Of a stretch of DNA of 64,000 nucleotides, positions 53,360 to 62,158 are shown piece after piece. The stretch's first letter is position 1. Each line of letters begins with the position of its first letter. The notes beneath the pieces were generated by a model. The model made no database searches. It saw only the letters and a program-made list of their open reading frames with translations, and was not told the origin of the DNA. The stretch comes from Lederbergia galactosidilytica (GTDB lineage: Bacteria; Bacillota; Bacilli; Bacillales; Bacillaceae_C). The DNA lies in NCBI RefSeq assembly GCF_017873565.1, contig NZ_JAGGKH010000002.1:248001-312000 (forward strand), read 5' to 3'. The position numbers were made by a program, and so were the translations under genes.

Positions 53360-53791
53360 TTAAATATCAAAATCAATCATATTCTCAGCAATTTCAGCAA
53401 ATGACTCTTCTGACTCTGTAAAATATTCTTCCCAAATTCCTTTATTCCAAATCTCTATACGATTAGAAACTCCTAAAACTACACATTCTTTCTCTAATTT
53501 TGCATAGCTAATCAGTGTGGTGGGTAGGTTAATTCTACCTTGCTTATCGATCTCACATTCAATTGCTCCTGAGAAAAAAAACCGAGTAAATGCTCGTGCA
53601 TCTTTCTTTGTCATTGGTAAGGTTTTTAACTTTTCCTCCAATTGGCGCCATTCATCAAGAGGATATCCAAATAAACACTGATCAAGACCTCTTGTGATAA
53701 CAAATGAATCTCCAAGAGAATCCCTAAATTTAGCTGGAACGATTAAGCGTCCTTTCGTATCAATGTTATGTTGGTATTCTCCCATGAACAT
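53360..53791 (-). CDS. mraZ: Transcriptional regulator MraZ
   Basis: DNA-binding regulator of the dcw cluster, with two SpoVT/AbrB-like halves. The 143 residues equal the B. subtilis length and start [20 protein letters not shown], with the second copy [17 protein letters not shown] chose the ATG eight bases after GGGGG over an upstream in-frame start. It is the promoter-proximal gene of the mraZ-rsmH-ftsL-pbpB unit. Confidence 0.96.
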   Translation of the reverse strand: MFMGEYQHNIDTKGRLIVPAKFRDSLGDSFVITRGLDQCLFGYPLDEWRQLEEKLKTLPMTKKDARAFTRFFFSGAIECEIDKQGRINLPTTLISYAKLEKECVVLGVSNRIEIWNKGIWEEYFTESEESFAEIAENMIDFDI

Positions 53792-53972
53792 GAGACATGC
53801 CCCCACTTTCTATCTCTAATTTACCACAACCCACCACTTTTCACCACCCTTTTTTTCTCTACAATTAAAAATTCTTGTTTTAAACATCATTGACTGTTTT
53901 TATTAATCTTTATTGATAAATTTAGAAGCGATCTATTTACTATTAAAGCTAGCGCTAAATTTCTTTCCAATT

Positions 53973-54020
53973 AAAAAAAGACCCCTAATGATCGAAAAAT
54001 CGACTAATTAAGAGGTCTTT
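53973..54020 (-). terminator. Terminator of bshC
   Basis: AAGACCTCTTAAT pairs with ATTAGGGGTCTT, then T7 on the minus strand, 8 bp after the bshC stop. Confidence 0.88.
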
Positions 54021-54027
54021 AGAAAAA

Positions 54028-55656
54028 CTATATTTTTATCATCTTATGTTTTCCATCGAATTCATAGGACAGGGACATTAGTTGGTGAATAAACTGATAT
54101 CCTCTATCATTTAAATAGTAAAAGATATTCCATACCCGTTCTTGTGGACTGCCATTCGGACGCAAACATCGTTCTATCCGCTCATATTTCTCTAATTCAC
54201 TTTTATATCTTTCTTTTACAAACCAATCTGCTTTCTTTTTCAGAAATTCGATTTGTTTTGTATGAAATGCTAAGTTTTTTTCTGCGATCGGTAAAAGTCC
54301 ACGTTCTGTATGATGAAGCCTTTCAAATATTGATTGGTAGCGTTCCTCTAGATACTGATTTATCTCATCCAGCACCGTTTCTATATGATGATCTGTTACT
54401 GAATCAAGATAGTCTATTTGGTGCTTCTCTACTCCATTTTTCAAGACGTTTTCTATTGATAATTGCAATCCAGCTAAATCTCGTTCAATATTTGATTCGA
54501 TAAATGTAATATTTATTCTCGGTACAAGAGGGGGCATTTTCATATCCCATAATTCAAACGCTTGTTTCAATTCACCCCAATAAGCAATTTCCCCCGGACC
54601 AGCAATAAATGCAAGGGATGGAAATAGAGACTCTTGCATCAATGGTCTTGTAACAACATTATTACTAAAAAGCTCTGGAGTCTCTTTAAGCTTTGCAGAT
54701 AGTTCTTGACGATCCATTTGCCAATTTATTTTTTCAACCTTAAATCGATCTAAATCCGCATCATAATCTAATAACAATCGATCTTTTTCTTCATAGAGAA
54801 ATAAATTGGCTGATTGTGGCTGAATCTCGAGCATGCGATTAAATCCATAATGTTGAATAAGCTCTTGCTGGTCTATGACCTTCTCTGTAATTTCGGATGC
54901 TTGATCAATCACCTTTGAAAAAAACGGTTTTTCCAATTCCCTTAATTGTGAATCTGCTGCATCAATTACCAATAATCCATAATCTTTAAATAACGACATG
55001 ATAATCATTGTAAAAAAGTCTGTTATCGTTTCACTGCGATTACTTGCTTCCAGCACGGAAGAGAATACTTCTTTCGTATATTTTCGTTCTCCTAAATGCA
55101 TAAAAATGGTTTCCAGCCACTTTTGCATTTCTTCTTTATTATATACGATATCTGAAGCCATTTGCTTTAAACCATTTTGTTCCGGATAATTAACTTTCTT
55201 CATCATATGTCCAGCTTCAGTATATACATGATTTATCTCTAAAAAATCATGATCTTCCCCAGCAATCCAAAATACGGGAATAACAGGAGTTCCTAATTTT
55301 TTTTCTTGTTGTTCGGCTAACTTAATTATCGAAATAACTTTATGTATGGTATAAAGTGGTCCTGTTAATAATCCCGCTTGTTGCCCACCGATAACAACTG
55401 TTGAATTGTCGTTTTGTAATTTTTCAAGCGACTTCTTAGTTGCATTTGACATAGGGAAGCGCTCCATATAGTTCTTGATACAAGTAGCAAGCCCTTTTCG
55501 GTTAAACTCCCTTTTCATTAAATCTTTATACCGTTTTTCATAAACCCCGTTCTCTGTTATATCATAATGAAAAAAACCTTTTACTGGTTCTTTTTGTTCC
55601 ATATAAAGAGAAGCAAAGTCGTTCGTTGCTGGAATGACGATGCTTTCAATTTCCAT
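54028..55656 (-). CDS. bshC: Putative bacillithiol synthase (cysteine-adding) BshC
   Basis: Proposed last step of bacillithiol synthesis, adding cysteine to GlcN-malate. The 542 residues contain VIGGQQAGLLTGPLYTIHK, PVFWIAGEDHDFLEINH and FIAGPGEIAYWGEL, family hallmarks including an HIGH-like segment, and a coiled coil after residue 440. AAGGAAAGG precedes the ATG. It lies between panE and mraZ as in B. subtilis (yllA). Its presence supports a Bacillus-type organism. Confidence 0.95.
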   Translation of the reverse strand: MEIESIVIPATNDFASLYMEQKEPVKGFFHYDITENGVYEKRYKDLMKREFNRKGLATCIKNYMERFPMSNATKKSLEKLQNDNSTVVIGGQQAGLLTGPLYTIHKVISIIKLAEQQEKKLGTPVIPVFWIAGEDHDFLEINHVYTEAGHMMKKVNYPEQNGLKQMASDIVYNKEEMQKWLETIFMHLGERKYTKEVFSSVLEASNRSETITDFFTMIIMSLFKDYGLLVIDAADSQLRELEKPFFSKVIDQASEITEKVIDQQELIQHYGFNRMLEIQPQSANLFLYEEKDRLLLDYDADLDRFKVEKINWQMDRQELSAKLKETPELFSNNVVTRPLMQESLFPSLAFIAGPGEIAYWGELKQAFELWDMKMPPLVPRINITFIESNIERDLAGLQLSIENVLKNGVEKHQIDYLDSVTDHHIETVLDEINQYLEERYQSIFERLHHTERGLLPIAEKNLAFHTKQIEFLKKKADWFVKERYKSELEKYERIERCLRPNGSPQERVWNIFYYLNDRGYQFIHQLMSLSYEFDGKHKMIKI

Positions 55657-55774
55657 TAAATGACTTCCTTTCCTGCATTGATAAAGGTAGATAAAAGTAT
55701 AGCAAAATGATGAATAAATTGATATTAAATTGTCCTCTTATCCGTTTAAAATATTCATGTTTTCCTAGATATCT

Positions 55775-56665
55775 TCAAATGGATTCTTTCTCCATTCCTT
55801 TAATCGCTTCAAATATCATGGTTGTAACAGGTAATGCCTGCCCCATTTCTTTAGCATGTTCCAATACAGCTCCCAGGATCGCATCAACTTCCGTTTTTCT
55901 ACCATGCATTATATCACTAAGCATAGAGGAATGATTTTCTTTTGTACTTTGACAAATCTGGATCATTTTCTCTAATGAATGCTTTGGATTTATTTCAGGG
56001 AATACTGAAGCTACCTCAGTATGCAGCTGTTTCAAAACCTTATAATAATGAAGGTTCTCGATAAGTTTTCCATTTTTCACTTTAAATATAGCCGTTAAAG
56101 GGTTAATCACACTGTTGGCGATTAACTTTTCAAAAAGCATTTCCTTATAATTCTCGTGAAAACGAAATGGAAATACATCAGCTATGCCAATTGGAAAACA
56201 AGTGAATTTTTCTCTAACCCCACGGAATAGCGCGATATTCGTTATGCCTAAACCGGTATGGTGAATCTGATTTTCCTCTGTTTTTTTCACCCCATGTTCA
56301 ACGGTGCCCACATAGATTGTTTCTTGCGGTAATGTTTCTAAAAATTTTATATGCCCGATACCATTTTGAATAAACAGCAGCGGAGTATCAGCAGGCAAGA
56401 TCATTAGCTGCTTCATTAAAGATGCGAGATCATATTGTTTAACTGCAATAATTATTAAATCCTGCTTTTCTAATTTCTCAAATTTAGAATAAGCAGTTAC
56501 ATCATATTTAATATTTCTGTTAGAGTTCGATAACAAAATCCCTTTTTCATTAATTACACTCGCTTGTGCTTGCGTTCTAGTAAGCAAAATAACTTTATGT
56601 TGTAAACTTAAGTAAGTACTAAATAAAAGACCTACTGCGCCCCCACCAATAATCCCTATTTTCAT
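55775..56665 (-). CDS. panE: 2-dehydropantoate 2-reductase
   Basis: NADPH enzyme that makes pantoate for coenzyme A, unless it is the ylbQ-type paralogue of ketopantoate reductase; B. subtilis has this gene at the same place. The 296 residues start MKIGIIGGGAVGLLFSTYL with a GxGxxG loop and contain QNGIGH and KLIANSVINPLTAIF with the catalytic Lys. I start at the ATG after AGGTGAT; sixteen upstream codons are not family sequence. Confidence 0.9.
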   Translation of the reverse strand: MKIGIIGGGAVGLLFSTYLSLQHKVILLTRTQAQASVINEKGILLSNSNRNIKYDVTAYSKFEKLEKQDLIIIAVKQYDLASLMKQLMILPADTPLLFIQNGIGHIKFLETLPQETIYVGTVEHGVKKTEENQIHHTGLGITNIALFRGVREKFTCFPIGIADVFPFRFHENYKEMLFEKLIANSVINPLTAIFKVKNGKLIENLHYYKVLKQLHTEVASVFPEINPKHSLEKMIQICQSTKENHSSMLSDIMHGRKTEVDAILGAVLEHAKEMGQALPVTTMIFEAIKGMEKESI

Positions 56666-56808
56666 ATGATCACCTGCATTTTTATATTCGTTAGTGCTAA
56701 AGTTAGAATCCATTAAAATAAACTGATTTTTTATTAAGTTTATATTATAATATTCCTAAATAAAATGCATATATCAGATATATATAATGGAGATAAGGAG
56801 GTTTGCAT

Positions 56809-57282
56809 ATGCCCCAAATTGTCAAATAGCTTAAAATTAATTACAAAACGCTTGATGAATTTAAGAAATTTAAAGAGTTTGGCATACAGGAGCTATCCAT
56901 GATCGATGATCTTCAAACTAATATGATTGAAGATAATACTTATTCCCCATTCTACGGGATCTATTTTGGTGATAAACTAATTGCCAGGATGAGTTTATAT
57001 CAAAACTCTGCTAAATATGATCAATATTTTAATCCACCGCAGGACTATCTAGAATTGTGGAAACTGGAAGTGTTACCTGGATATCAGAAAAATGGATATG
57101 GCAAAGCACTTATAGAATATGCAAAAAGCTATAATATTCCGATTAAAACAAATCCGCGAATGAATTCTCGAGCCTTCTTCGAAAGGATGGGTTTTGAACC
57201 AATCCATTATGAGATTGAACGTGACCGGGGCGAAGAACCATTAGTTTGGTATCCAAGTGGAGTAACTTCCCAATCATTTTAA
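56809..57282 (+). pseudogene. ylbP: YlbP-type GNAT acetyltransferase interrupted by an amber codon
   Basis: The frame starts at an ATG (56809-56811) with a strong AAGGAGG six bases upstream, but codon 7 is TAG (56827-56829). The same frame continues without a break as LKINYKTLDEFKKFKEFG and into a GNAT fold with FGDKLIARMSLY, LEVLPGYQKNGYGKAL (acetyl-CoA loop) and FFERMGFEP. The conserved N-terminus beyond the stop shows that the gene once began at 56809. An internal ATG at 56899 with AGGAG upstream could give a 127-residue protein lacking about 30 residues. It is either a recent pseudogene or a re-initiated short protein. Confidence 0.85.
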
Positions 57283-57354
57283 CAATATATGAAACTATTT
57301 TAAATGATGATCGTATATTAGCATGCAAGCATTTATTATTAGGAGGTATTTCTT

Positions 57355-57795
57355 TTGAAAAGAACAGGCGAAATTACATTAGGGGTTATTGGGGTCGTAT
57401 TAAGTGCATTTACCAGTTTAATTGGGATGTTCTTCCTATTTATGGGGTCAGATGCAGTCAGAAGTGAGGTTGCTAATGATCCAACTATTGCCGATGATCC
57501 AACATTAACAATGGAAGATATGGATGGAATATTAAGTATTTTCTCTGGAGCGGGATGGGCTATTATTATCGCTACGATTATTGGATTGATCCTTGGAATT
57601 ATTGCGATCGTTAATATAGTTGGTAATAAAAAGCCAAAAGTGGCTGGCTGGATGAATATAATCGGTGCTGTCTTGATGGGCATTATTTCACTCGGAGTAG
57701 CTTTTCTTCCAGCATTACTTTTACTCATCGCTGGAATTATGTGCTTTGTCCGTAAAGCCCCACCTGAGGAACCAATCCAGTCGCAAACATTATAA
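57355..57795 (+). CDS. DUF4064-type membrane protein
   Basis: The 146 residues have three or four hydrophobic helices (about 7-29, 64-88, 100-133) with a polar loop rich in Asp and Pro between the first two. The sequence resembles DUF4064 proteins of Bacillaceae; no function is known. The start is TTG with AGGAGG seven bases upstream. It is absent from this position in B. subtilis as I recall, so it is an insertion between ylbO and ylbP. It ends at a bidirectional terminator. Confidence 0.8.
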   Translation: MKRTGEITLGVIGVVLSAFTSLIGMFFLFMGSDAVRSEVANDPTIADDPTLTMEDMDGILSIFSGAGWAIIIATIIGLILGIIAIVNIVGNKKPKVAGWMNIIGAVLMGIISLGVAFLPALLLLIAGIMCFVRKAPPEEPIQSQTL

Positions 57796-57812
57796 AAATC
57801 TATTGACTGAAA

Positions 57813-57845
57813 AAAAGGAGCCGATACATACATTCGGCTCCTTTT
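57813..57845. terminator. Bidirectional terminator between the DUF4064 gene and gerR
   Basis: AAAAGGAGCCGA pairs with TCGGCTCCTTTT around an 8-base loop, with A- and T-tracts on the two sides. It serves the convergent genes. Confidence 0.9.
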
Positions 57846-57846
57846 C

Positions 57847-58422
57847 TTATTTTAAACTTTCCTGTTTACTAGTTGCTTCTTCTGTGAATTCATCTGCTAT
57901 TTTTCTAGCTTTATCTAAAAGATACATTAAAGAGTGATAATCTTTTTTTAATTGATGATACTTTTCATCCGCCTCTTTTACTTTTTCATTTGCTGTTAGA
58001 TGAAGGGCCTGTAAATTTCTTACTTCATTCTTTAAACGCATATTTTCTGATTTATAGTAATCTAATTCAGCTAATTCTTTTTCAATTTCATTAAGAAGAG
58101 AAGTTGCATTAGCCAATATTGAAGAAGGCTGTTGCTTTAACGGGCTTTCCTCCATCTTCTGCAAATCTGTAGTACTTGTTGAATCCTCGACCAACTTTAA
58201 ATTTTTTCTTGCCTTTTTCGCCTGACTAATTTCCTCTTTATATTGTTTTCTAATATTAGAATTCCAGCGAAACCCACACGCAGCTGCGGTTCTTTTCAAT
58301 TGTTTGCCAGCCTCTTCGAAAGCCTTCAATTGTGTACTTGCCTCACGTATATGAGATAACACCAATTCAGCTAAGAGAAGATCCTCATCTGACGACCAAG
58401 CATCTTGACGTGAAGTTGTCAT
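57847..58422 (-). CDS. gerR: RsfA/GerR-family sporulation transcription factor
   Basis: Myb/SANT-like regulator. Based on position next to rpmF this is the ylbO (gerR) orthologue, which modulates sigma-E genes in the mother cell; RsfA is the paralogue acting with sigma-F. The 191 residues start [19 protein letters not shown] with the tryptophan repeat, contain [18 protein letters not shown], and end in a coiled coil from about 115. I start at the ATG five bases after GAGGTG; 24 upstream codons are not family sequence. Confidence 0.88.
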   Translation of the reverse strand: MTTSRQDAWSSDEDLLLAELVLSHIREASTQLKAFEEAGKQLKRTAAACGFRWNSNIRKQYKEEISQAKKARKNLKLVEDSTSTTDLQKMEESPLKQQPSSILANATSLLNEIEKELAELDYYKSENMRLKNEVRNLQALHLTANEKVKEADEKYHQLKKDYHSLMYLLDKARKIADEFTEEATSKQESLK

Positions 58423-58657
58423 TTCATCACCTCTACTTTTTTGTAAGTATATGCCCTCAGACTGAAAGATAGAATCAGCCCTTAAAAAAAGCAAGAAAAG
58501 ACAACAAGATTAAGATAAGGAAATAAAGCTGTGGCAGCAATTTGAGTGAAAAGAAAAGCTTTCATTTTACGATCTTATTACTTTAGAGTCTCGAATAGAA
58601 TGCACTTGGAATTGGATAACTCCGAAAATAATCAGCACAAAATTGTATTTTCCTAAA

Positions 58658-58698
58658 TAAAAAAGTGTGAAGAGCCATGGTCTCTTCACACTTTTTAT
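58658..58698 (-). terminator. Terminator of rpmF
   Basis: AAGTGTGAAGAG pairs with CTCTTCACACTT, followed by T-rich sequence on the minus strand, 9 bp after the rpmF stop. Confidence 0.92.
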
Positions 58699-58706
58699 TA
58701 AAGTTA

Positions 58707-58880
58707 TTATTTGCTCACAACTTCAGTACCTTTATAAGTTCCACATTCTTTACAAACACGATGAGCAAGTTTCTTCTCTCCGCAGTTCGGGCAATCAACC
58801 ATGCCTGGGACTTCTAATTTAAAATGAGTCCGGCGTTTTCTTTTTACAGTCTTTGACGTTCTTCTAGCTGGTACAGCCAT
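58707..58880 (-). CDS. rpmF: 50S ribosomal protein L32
   Basis: Small zinc-binding large-subunit protein. The 57 residues start [22 protein letters not shown] and carry CPNCG and CKECG, the four-cysteine zinc form. The ATG follows AAGGAGG. It is normally cotranscribed with ylbN; a short repeat now lies between them. Confidence 0.97.
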   Translation of the reverse strand: MAVPARRTSKTVKRKRRTHFKLEVPGMVDCPNCGEKKLAHRVCKECGTYKGTEVVSK

Positions 58881-58897
58881 AATTCCCACCTCCTTAT

Positions 58898-58957
58898 AAG
58901 AAATGTGCAAGGCGCCGACCTATCGGCGACAGTAAACAACGCAAGCGCCTTGAACTA
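58898..58957. repeat. Short GC-rich repeat between rpmF and ylbN
   Basis: AAGAAATGTGCAAGGCGCC followed by ACCTATCGGCGACA repeats, with few changes, the sequence at 21869-21905 in front of pyrR. It lies just upstream of the rpmF ribosome binding site and right after the ylbN stop. Confidence 0.75.
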
Positions 58958-58968
58958 TATCAAAAGTA

Positions 58969-59508
58969 TCATTCCTCTTCGTTTTCTAGCAAGGTAGCAA
59001 GACCAGCGAGACGAGGATCTACTTTTTTATCCTTCTCTTTTTCTGCTTCAAATTGATCTTCTGTCATGACGTTCCAACCTTTTCCCGATTGTGCATCCTT
59101 GTCTAATGCTTCTTGAGAAAAGACCTGCATCGGAATATCTACAAGGATTAACTCCTCAATAACAGGAAGCAAATCCACTACTCCATTTTCGGGTTCATGT
59201 ACAATATCATCAACATCATCACTTAAAATTTGATTCATACTAAGTGAATAAACTTCTGTTGAAAAAATATCAATTGGATATTCCGTATCGACTAATGTAC
59301 GAGCACAAGGTAAAATTAAAGTACCTTTGAGTTGAAGATGGAAAGTCACTCTTTCAGAATCTACCTTAATCTTCCCCTTTATCTCGATCGGGGAGGCGTT
59401 CCTAATTTCTGAGTTTCTAGCCATAAGATCCTTTGTAATATCAATTTTCCGGTCAATTACAACTTCACTATCTCGTAGTTTTTGTAACTGAGAAACTGTC
59501 CATTTCAT
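58969..59508 (-). CDS. ylbN: YceD/DUF177-family protein YlbN
   Basis: The 179 residues start MKWTVSQLQKLRDSEVVIDR and contain LPCARTLVDTEYPIDI and a C-terminal DPRLAGLATLLENEEE, typical of YceD. The family is linked to 23S rRNA or ribosome biogenesis and is adjacent to rpmF across bacteria. I start at the ATG after AGAGGTG; the GTG three codons earlier is part of that site. Confidence 0.93.
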   Translation of the reverse strand: MKWTVSQLQKLRDSEVVIDRKIDITKDLMARNSEIRNASPIEIKGKIKVDSERVTFHLQLKGTLILPCARTLVDTEYPIDIFSTEVYSLSMNQILSDDVDDIVHEPENGVVDLLPVIEELILVDIPMQVFSQEALDKDAQSGKGWNVMTEDQFEAEKEKDKKVDPRLAGLATLLENEEE

Positions 59509-59744
59509 GTTTATCACCTCTTGGCAACAAAAGTAATTATAGCTTTCAGGTTCTCGTTTGTCAATATATGTAGTTACTTTTTCATTCTTCTTATTATCTT
59601 ACCCACTTCTTAATAAAAAAGTCTTTTTAAGTAAGTTGTTTACAATAATTTCATTATGTTGATCTCGGCAAAAAGTAAGCCAATTTTTATTTTTTTCCAA
59701 CCTTTAGTATCATAATAGAAAGTTATCGTTCAGGAGGAATAATC

Positions 59745-60953
59745 ATGAAAACAGTAGGAATTGTAGTGGAATATAATCCATTCCATAATGGTCATTTATA
59801 TCAATTGCAAAAAGCTAAAGAAGAAGCAAGAGCGGATATCGCTATATGTGTTATGAGTGGAAATTTCTTACAGAGGGGAGAGCCTGCGCTTGTTTCAAAG
59901 TGGTCTAGAACTAAAATGGCATTAGCTGCTGGTATTGACCTTGTCATTGAGTTACCCTTTGCTTTTTCAGTACAAAAAGCGGAAATTTTTGCATATGGCG
60001 CTGTTCATTTACTTAATGCATTAAATTGCCGTTATATTTGTTTTGGAAGTGAATCAGGTGAGATTAAGGATTTCCAAGACTCAGTCAGCTTTATAAAAAA
60101 ACATCAGTTTCAATACGAAAAATATATTAAAGAATTTGTTAAAACGGGAATGAGTTATCCTTCTGCTTTATCAAAAGCCTATAAAACTTTACGTCCAAAT
60201 AATGAATGGATTGATTTATCAAAACCAAATAATATTCTCGGGTTTCACTATATGGATGCAGCTGCTAAAATCAATCCTCAGTTACAATTTATTACAGTAA
60301 AAAGAAAAAACGCTGGGTATCATGATCTCTCATTTAATGAAACGAATATAGCAAGTGCCACTTCCATTAGAAATCAATTATATCAAACAGGCATCACTGA
60401 TGTGATTCATGAATATATTCCGAAGACTAGCCTATCTGAATTACAAAGCTATTTTGCTAATTTTGGACAACTTCATTCCTGGGAAAATTATTGGGACTAT
60501 TTACAGTATCAGCTATTATCCAAAAGTAGTTCAGAACTAAAAGTAATTTATGAGGTGGAGGAAGGGCTTGAAAATCGACTGATCCGAGCTGCACAAAGTT
60601 CCAAAGATTTTCAAAGCTTTATGAAAACCATTAAAACAAAAAGATATACTTGGACAAGGCTGCAACGAACCTTAACACACATTCTTCTTAATGTACATAA
60701 AGAAACCATTCGTTCTTTTGGCAACGAGCCACAATATGTTCGCTTACTGGGAATGAGTCAAAGTGGACAAAAATATTTAAGTGCAATCAAAAAAGATTTA
60801 GAAATCCCTTTAATTTCTAAAGTCTCAGCCCAACAAAATCAAATGCTTGCCCTTGACATAAAGGCTACACATATTTATGCGCATGGTCTAGCAGAACCTT
60901 ACCGGTCAAAAATGCTTGATCTTGATTATAGGCAACCACCTATTATGATGTGA
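59745..60953 (+). CDS. tmcAL: tRNA(Met) cytidine acetate ligase
   Basis: Makes N4-acetylcytidine at the wobble position of elongator tRNA-Met from acetate and ATP (B. subtilis ylbM). The 402 residues have a nucleotidyltransferase HxGH at 14-17 in EYNPFHNGHLYQ, SGNFLQRGEPA and ELPFAFSVQKAE. CAGGAGG precedes the ATG. It is divergent from ylbN. ylbL, its usual neighbour, is missing. Confidence 0.95.
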   Translation: MKTVGIVVEYNPFHNGHLYQLQKAKEEARADIAICVMSGNFLQRGEPALVSKWSRTKMALAAGIDLVIELPFAFSVQKAEIFAYGAVHLLNALNCRYICFGSESGEIKDFQDSVSFIKKHQFQYEKYIKEFVKTGMSYPSALSKAYKTLRPNNEWIDLSKPNNILGFHYMDAAAKINPQLQFITVKRKNAGYHDLSFNETNIASATSIRNQLYQTGITDVIHEYIPKTSLSELQSYFANFGQLHSWENYWDYLQYQLLSKSSSELKVIYEVEEGLENRLIRAAQSSKDFQSFMKTIKTKRYTWTRLQRTLTHILLNVHKETIRSFGNEPQYVRLLGMSQSGQKYLSAIKKDLEIPLISKVSAQQNQMLALDIKATHIYAHGLAEPYRSKMLDLDYRQPPIMM

Positions 60954-61300
60954 TGACTTTCTTATTGGCCCTAATTAATGTCCTAGCCCATGAGACAAAT
61001 TGCTCCAAGGGATTAGAGCGATAATCAGCATTACTAGAGGTAAAGAAGTTCTATTAGCATTATTTCTTCTGCCACCTTCGTTTTTAAGGGGGAAGCGGTT
61101 GGATAGTTTGCTTTTGCTATCTGTTCGGCTTCACCCGTGTCTTTCACCATTGTTCAGTAATTGCTGGAAAGACTCCTAATTAAATCCTGCACTTAACCAT
61201 GAATACCTAGGTCAGATATTCATTTCTTTTGACTTGCAGCGGAATCAAAACGACATGACGAATTCGAGAATCTTGCTTAAACACAAACATCTTCTGCATT
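60954..61300. other. Gene-free spacer in place of ylbL
   Basis: About 350 bp between the convergent tmcAL and ylbK. B. subtilis has ylbL (PDZ/Lon-like protease) here; no remnant was recognised. A weak hairpin, GAAGCGGTTGGATAG against CTATC-TTCGGCTTC at about 61091-61133, may act as a terminator. Confidence 0.6.
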
Positions 61301-62068
61301 TTAGTGTTCCTGTATAAGCTGTTTAATCTTTGGTAATTGTCTTAGTGTTTCTTCTTCTCCTCTTTTGATGATATCTTTAATATTTTTGAACGATCTTGCA
61401 CTAAATTCTTCTACATGTGGACGAAGCATTAAATCGGATTCACTTTCTTTGACAGTTCCGATTTCGGTTTGCATTATATCAAGACTTTGCATAATCACAT
61501 CATAAACAGTTGTAATTTCCGCTTTTTTGTTCACTATAGCAACATCCGAAGCTAATACAATATCAGCTCCCATTTTTCTCACAGTGGAAATCGGAATTTT
61601 ATCCACTACTCCACCATCTACAAGCAATCTGCCGTTGATTTTGACAGGGGTAAATATCCCGGGGATGGCAATACTTGCACGCACAATACGCGCGATATTT
61701 CCCTTACTAAATTCTACTTTTTCCCCTGTTTGTAAATCTGTTGTCATGACTTTAACAGGAATTTTCAACTCCTCAAGATTTTTTCCATGCATGAATAAAT
61801 TAATCAGGTTTTCAATCCGCTTCCCTTCTATAAATCCCATTTTGGGAATAGTAAAATCCAGATAATGATTTCTTTGAAAAGCGATGGAAAGCCTAATTAA
61901 TTGTTCCAGATTATGTCCAAAGGCGAAAAAACAACCGACTAGGGCGCCCATGCTACTTCCAGCGATAACATCAATCGGGATAGAATGTTCCTGTAAGATT
62001 TTTAATACTCCTAAATGAGCAAAACCTCTTGCCCCTCCAGACCCCAGTGCTAAGCCAATTTTCGGCAT
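61301..62068 (-). CDS. ylbK: Patatin-like phospholipase/esterase (YlbK)
   Basis: Serine hydrolase of the patatin/RssA family. The 255 residues show the oxyanion loop GSGGARG at 9-15, GSSMG with the nucleophile Ser39, and the DGG of the Ser-Asp dyad in LLVDGGVVDKIP near residue 152. There is no signal peptide. The substrate is unknown. It faces away from ylbJ. Confidence 0.92.
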   Translation of the reverse strand: MPKIGLALGSGGARGFAHLGVLKILQEHSIPIDVIAGSSMGALVGCFFAFGHNLEQLIRLSIAFQRNHYLDFTIPKMGFIEGKRIENLINLFMHGKNLEELKIPVKVMTTDLQTGEKVEFSKGNIARIVRASIAIPGIFTPVKINGRLLVDGGVVDKIPISTVRKMGADIVLASDVAIVNKKAEITTVYDVIMQSLDIMQTEIGTVKESESDLMLRPHVEEFSARSFKNIKDIIKRGEEETLRQLPKIKQLIQEH

Positions 62069-62158
62069 CCCAGATCGCCTCCTGGAACATCTTATGGTCT
62101 AAATACGGTTTTTATGAGTATATTGAATATGTGGATGTTGGACAGGGGGTATACAGTA

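Noticed and set aside
57339-57833. A 164-codon minus-strand frame opposite the DUF4064 gene
   Set aside because: The plus-strand frame has a good AGGAGG site and membrane-protein pattern; the antisense frame reads as its complement and lacks a start signal.
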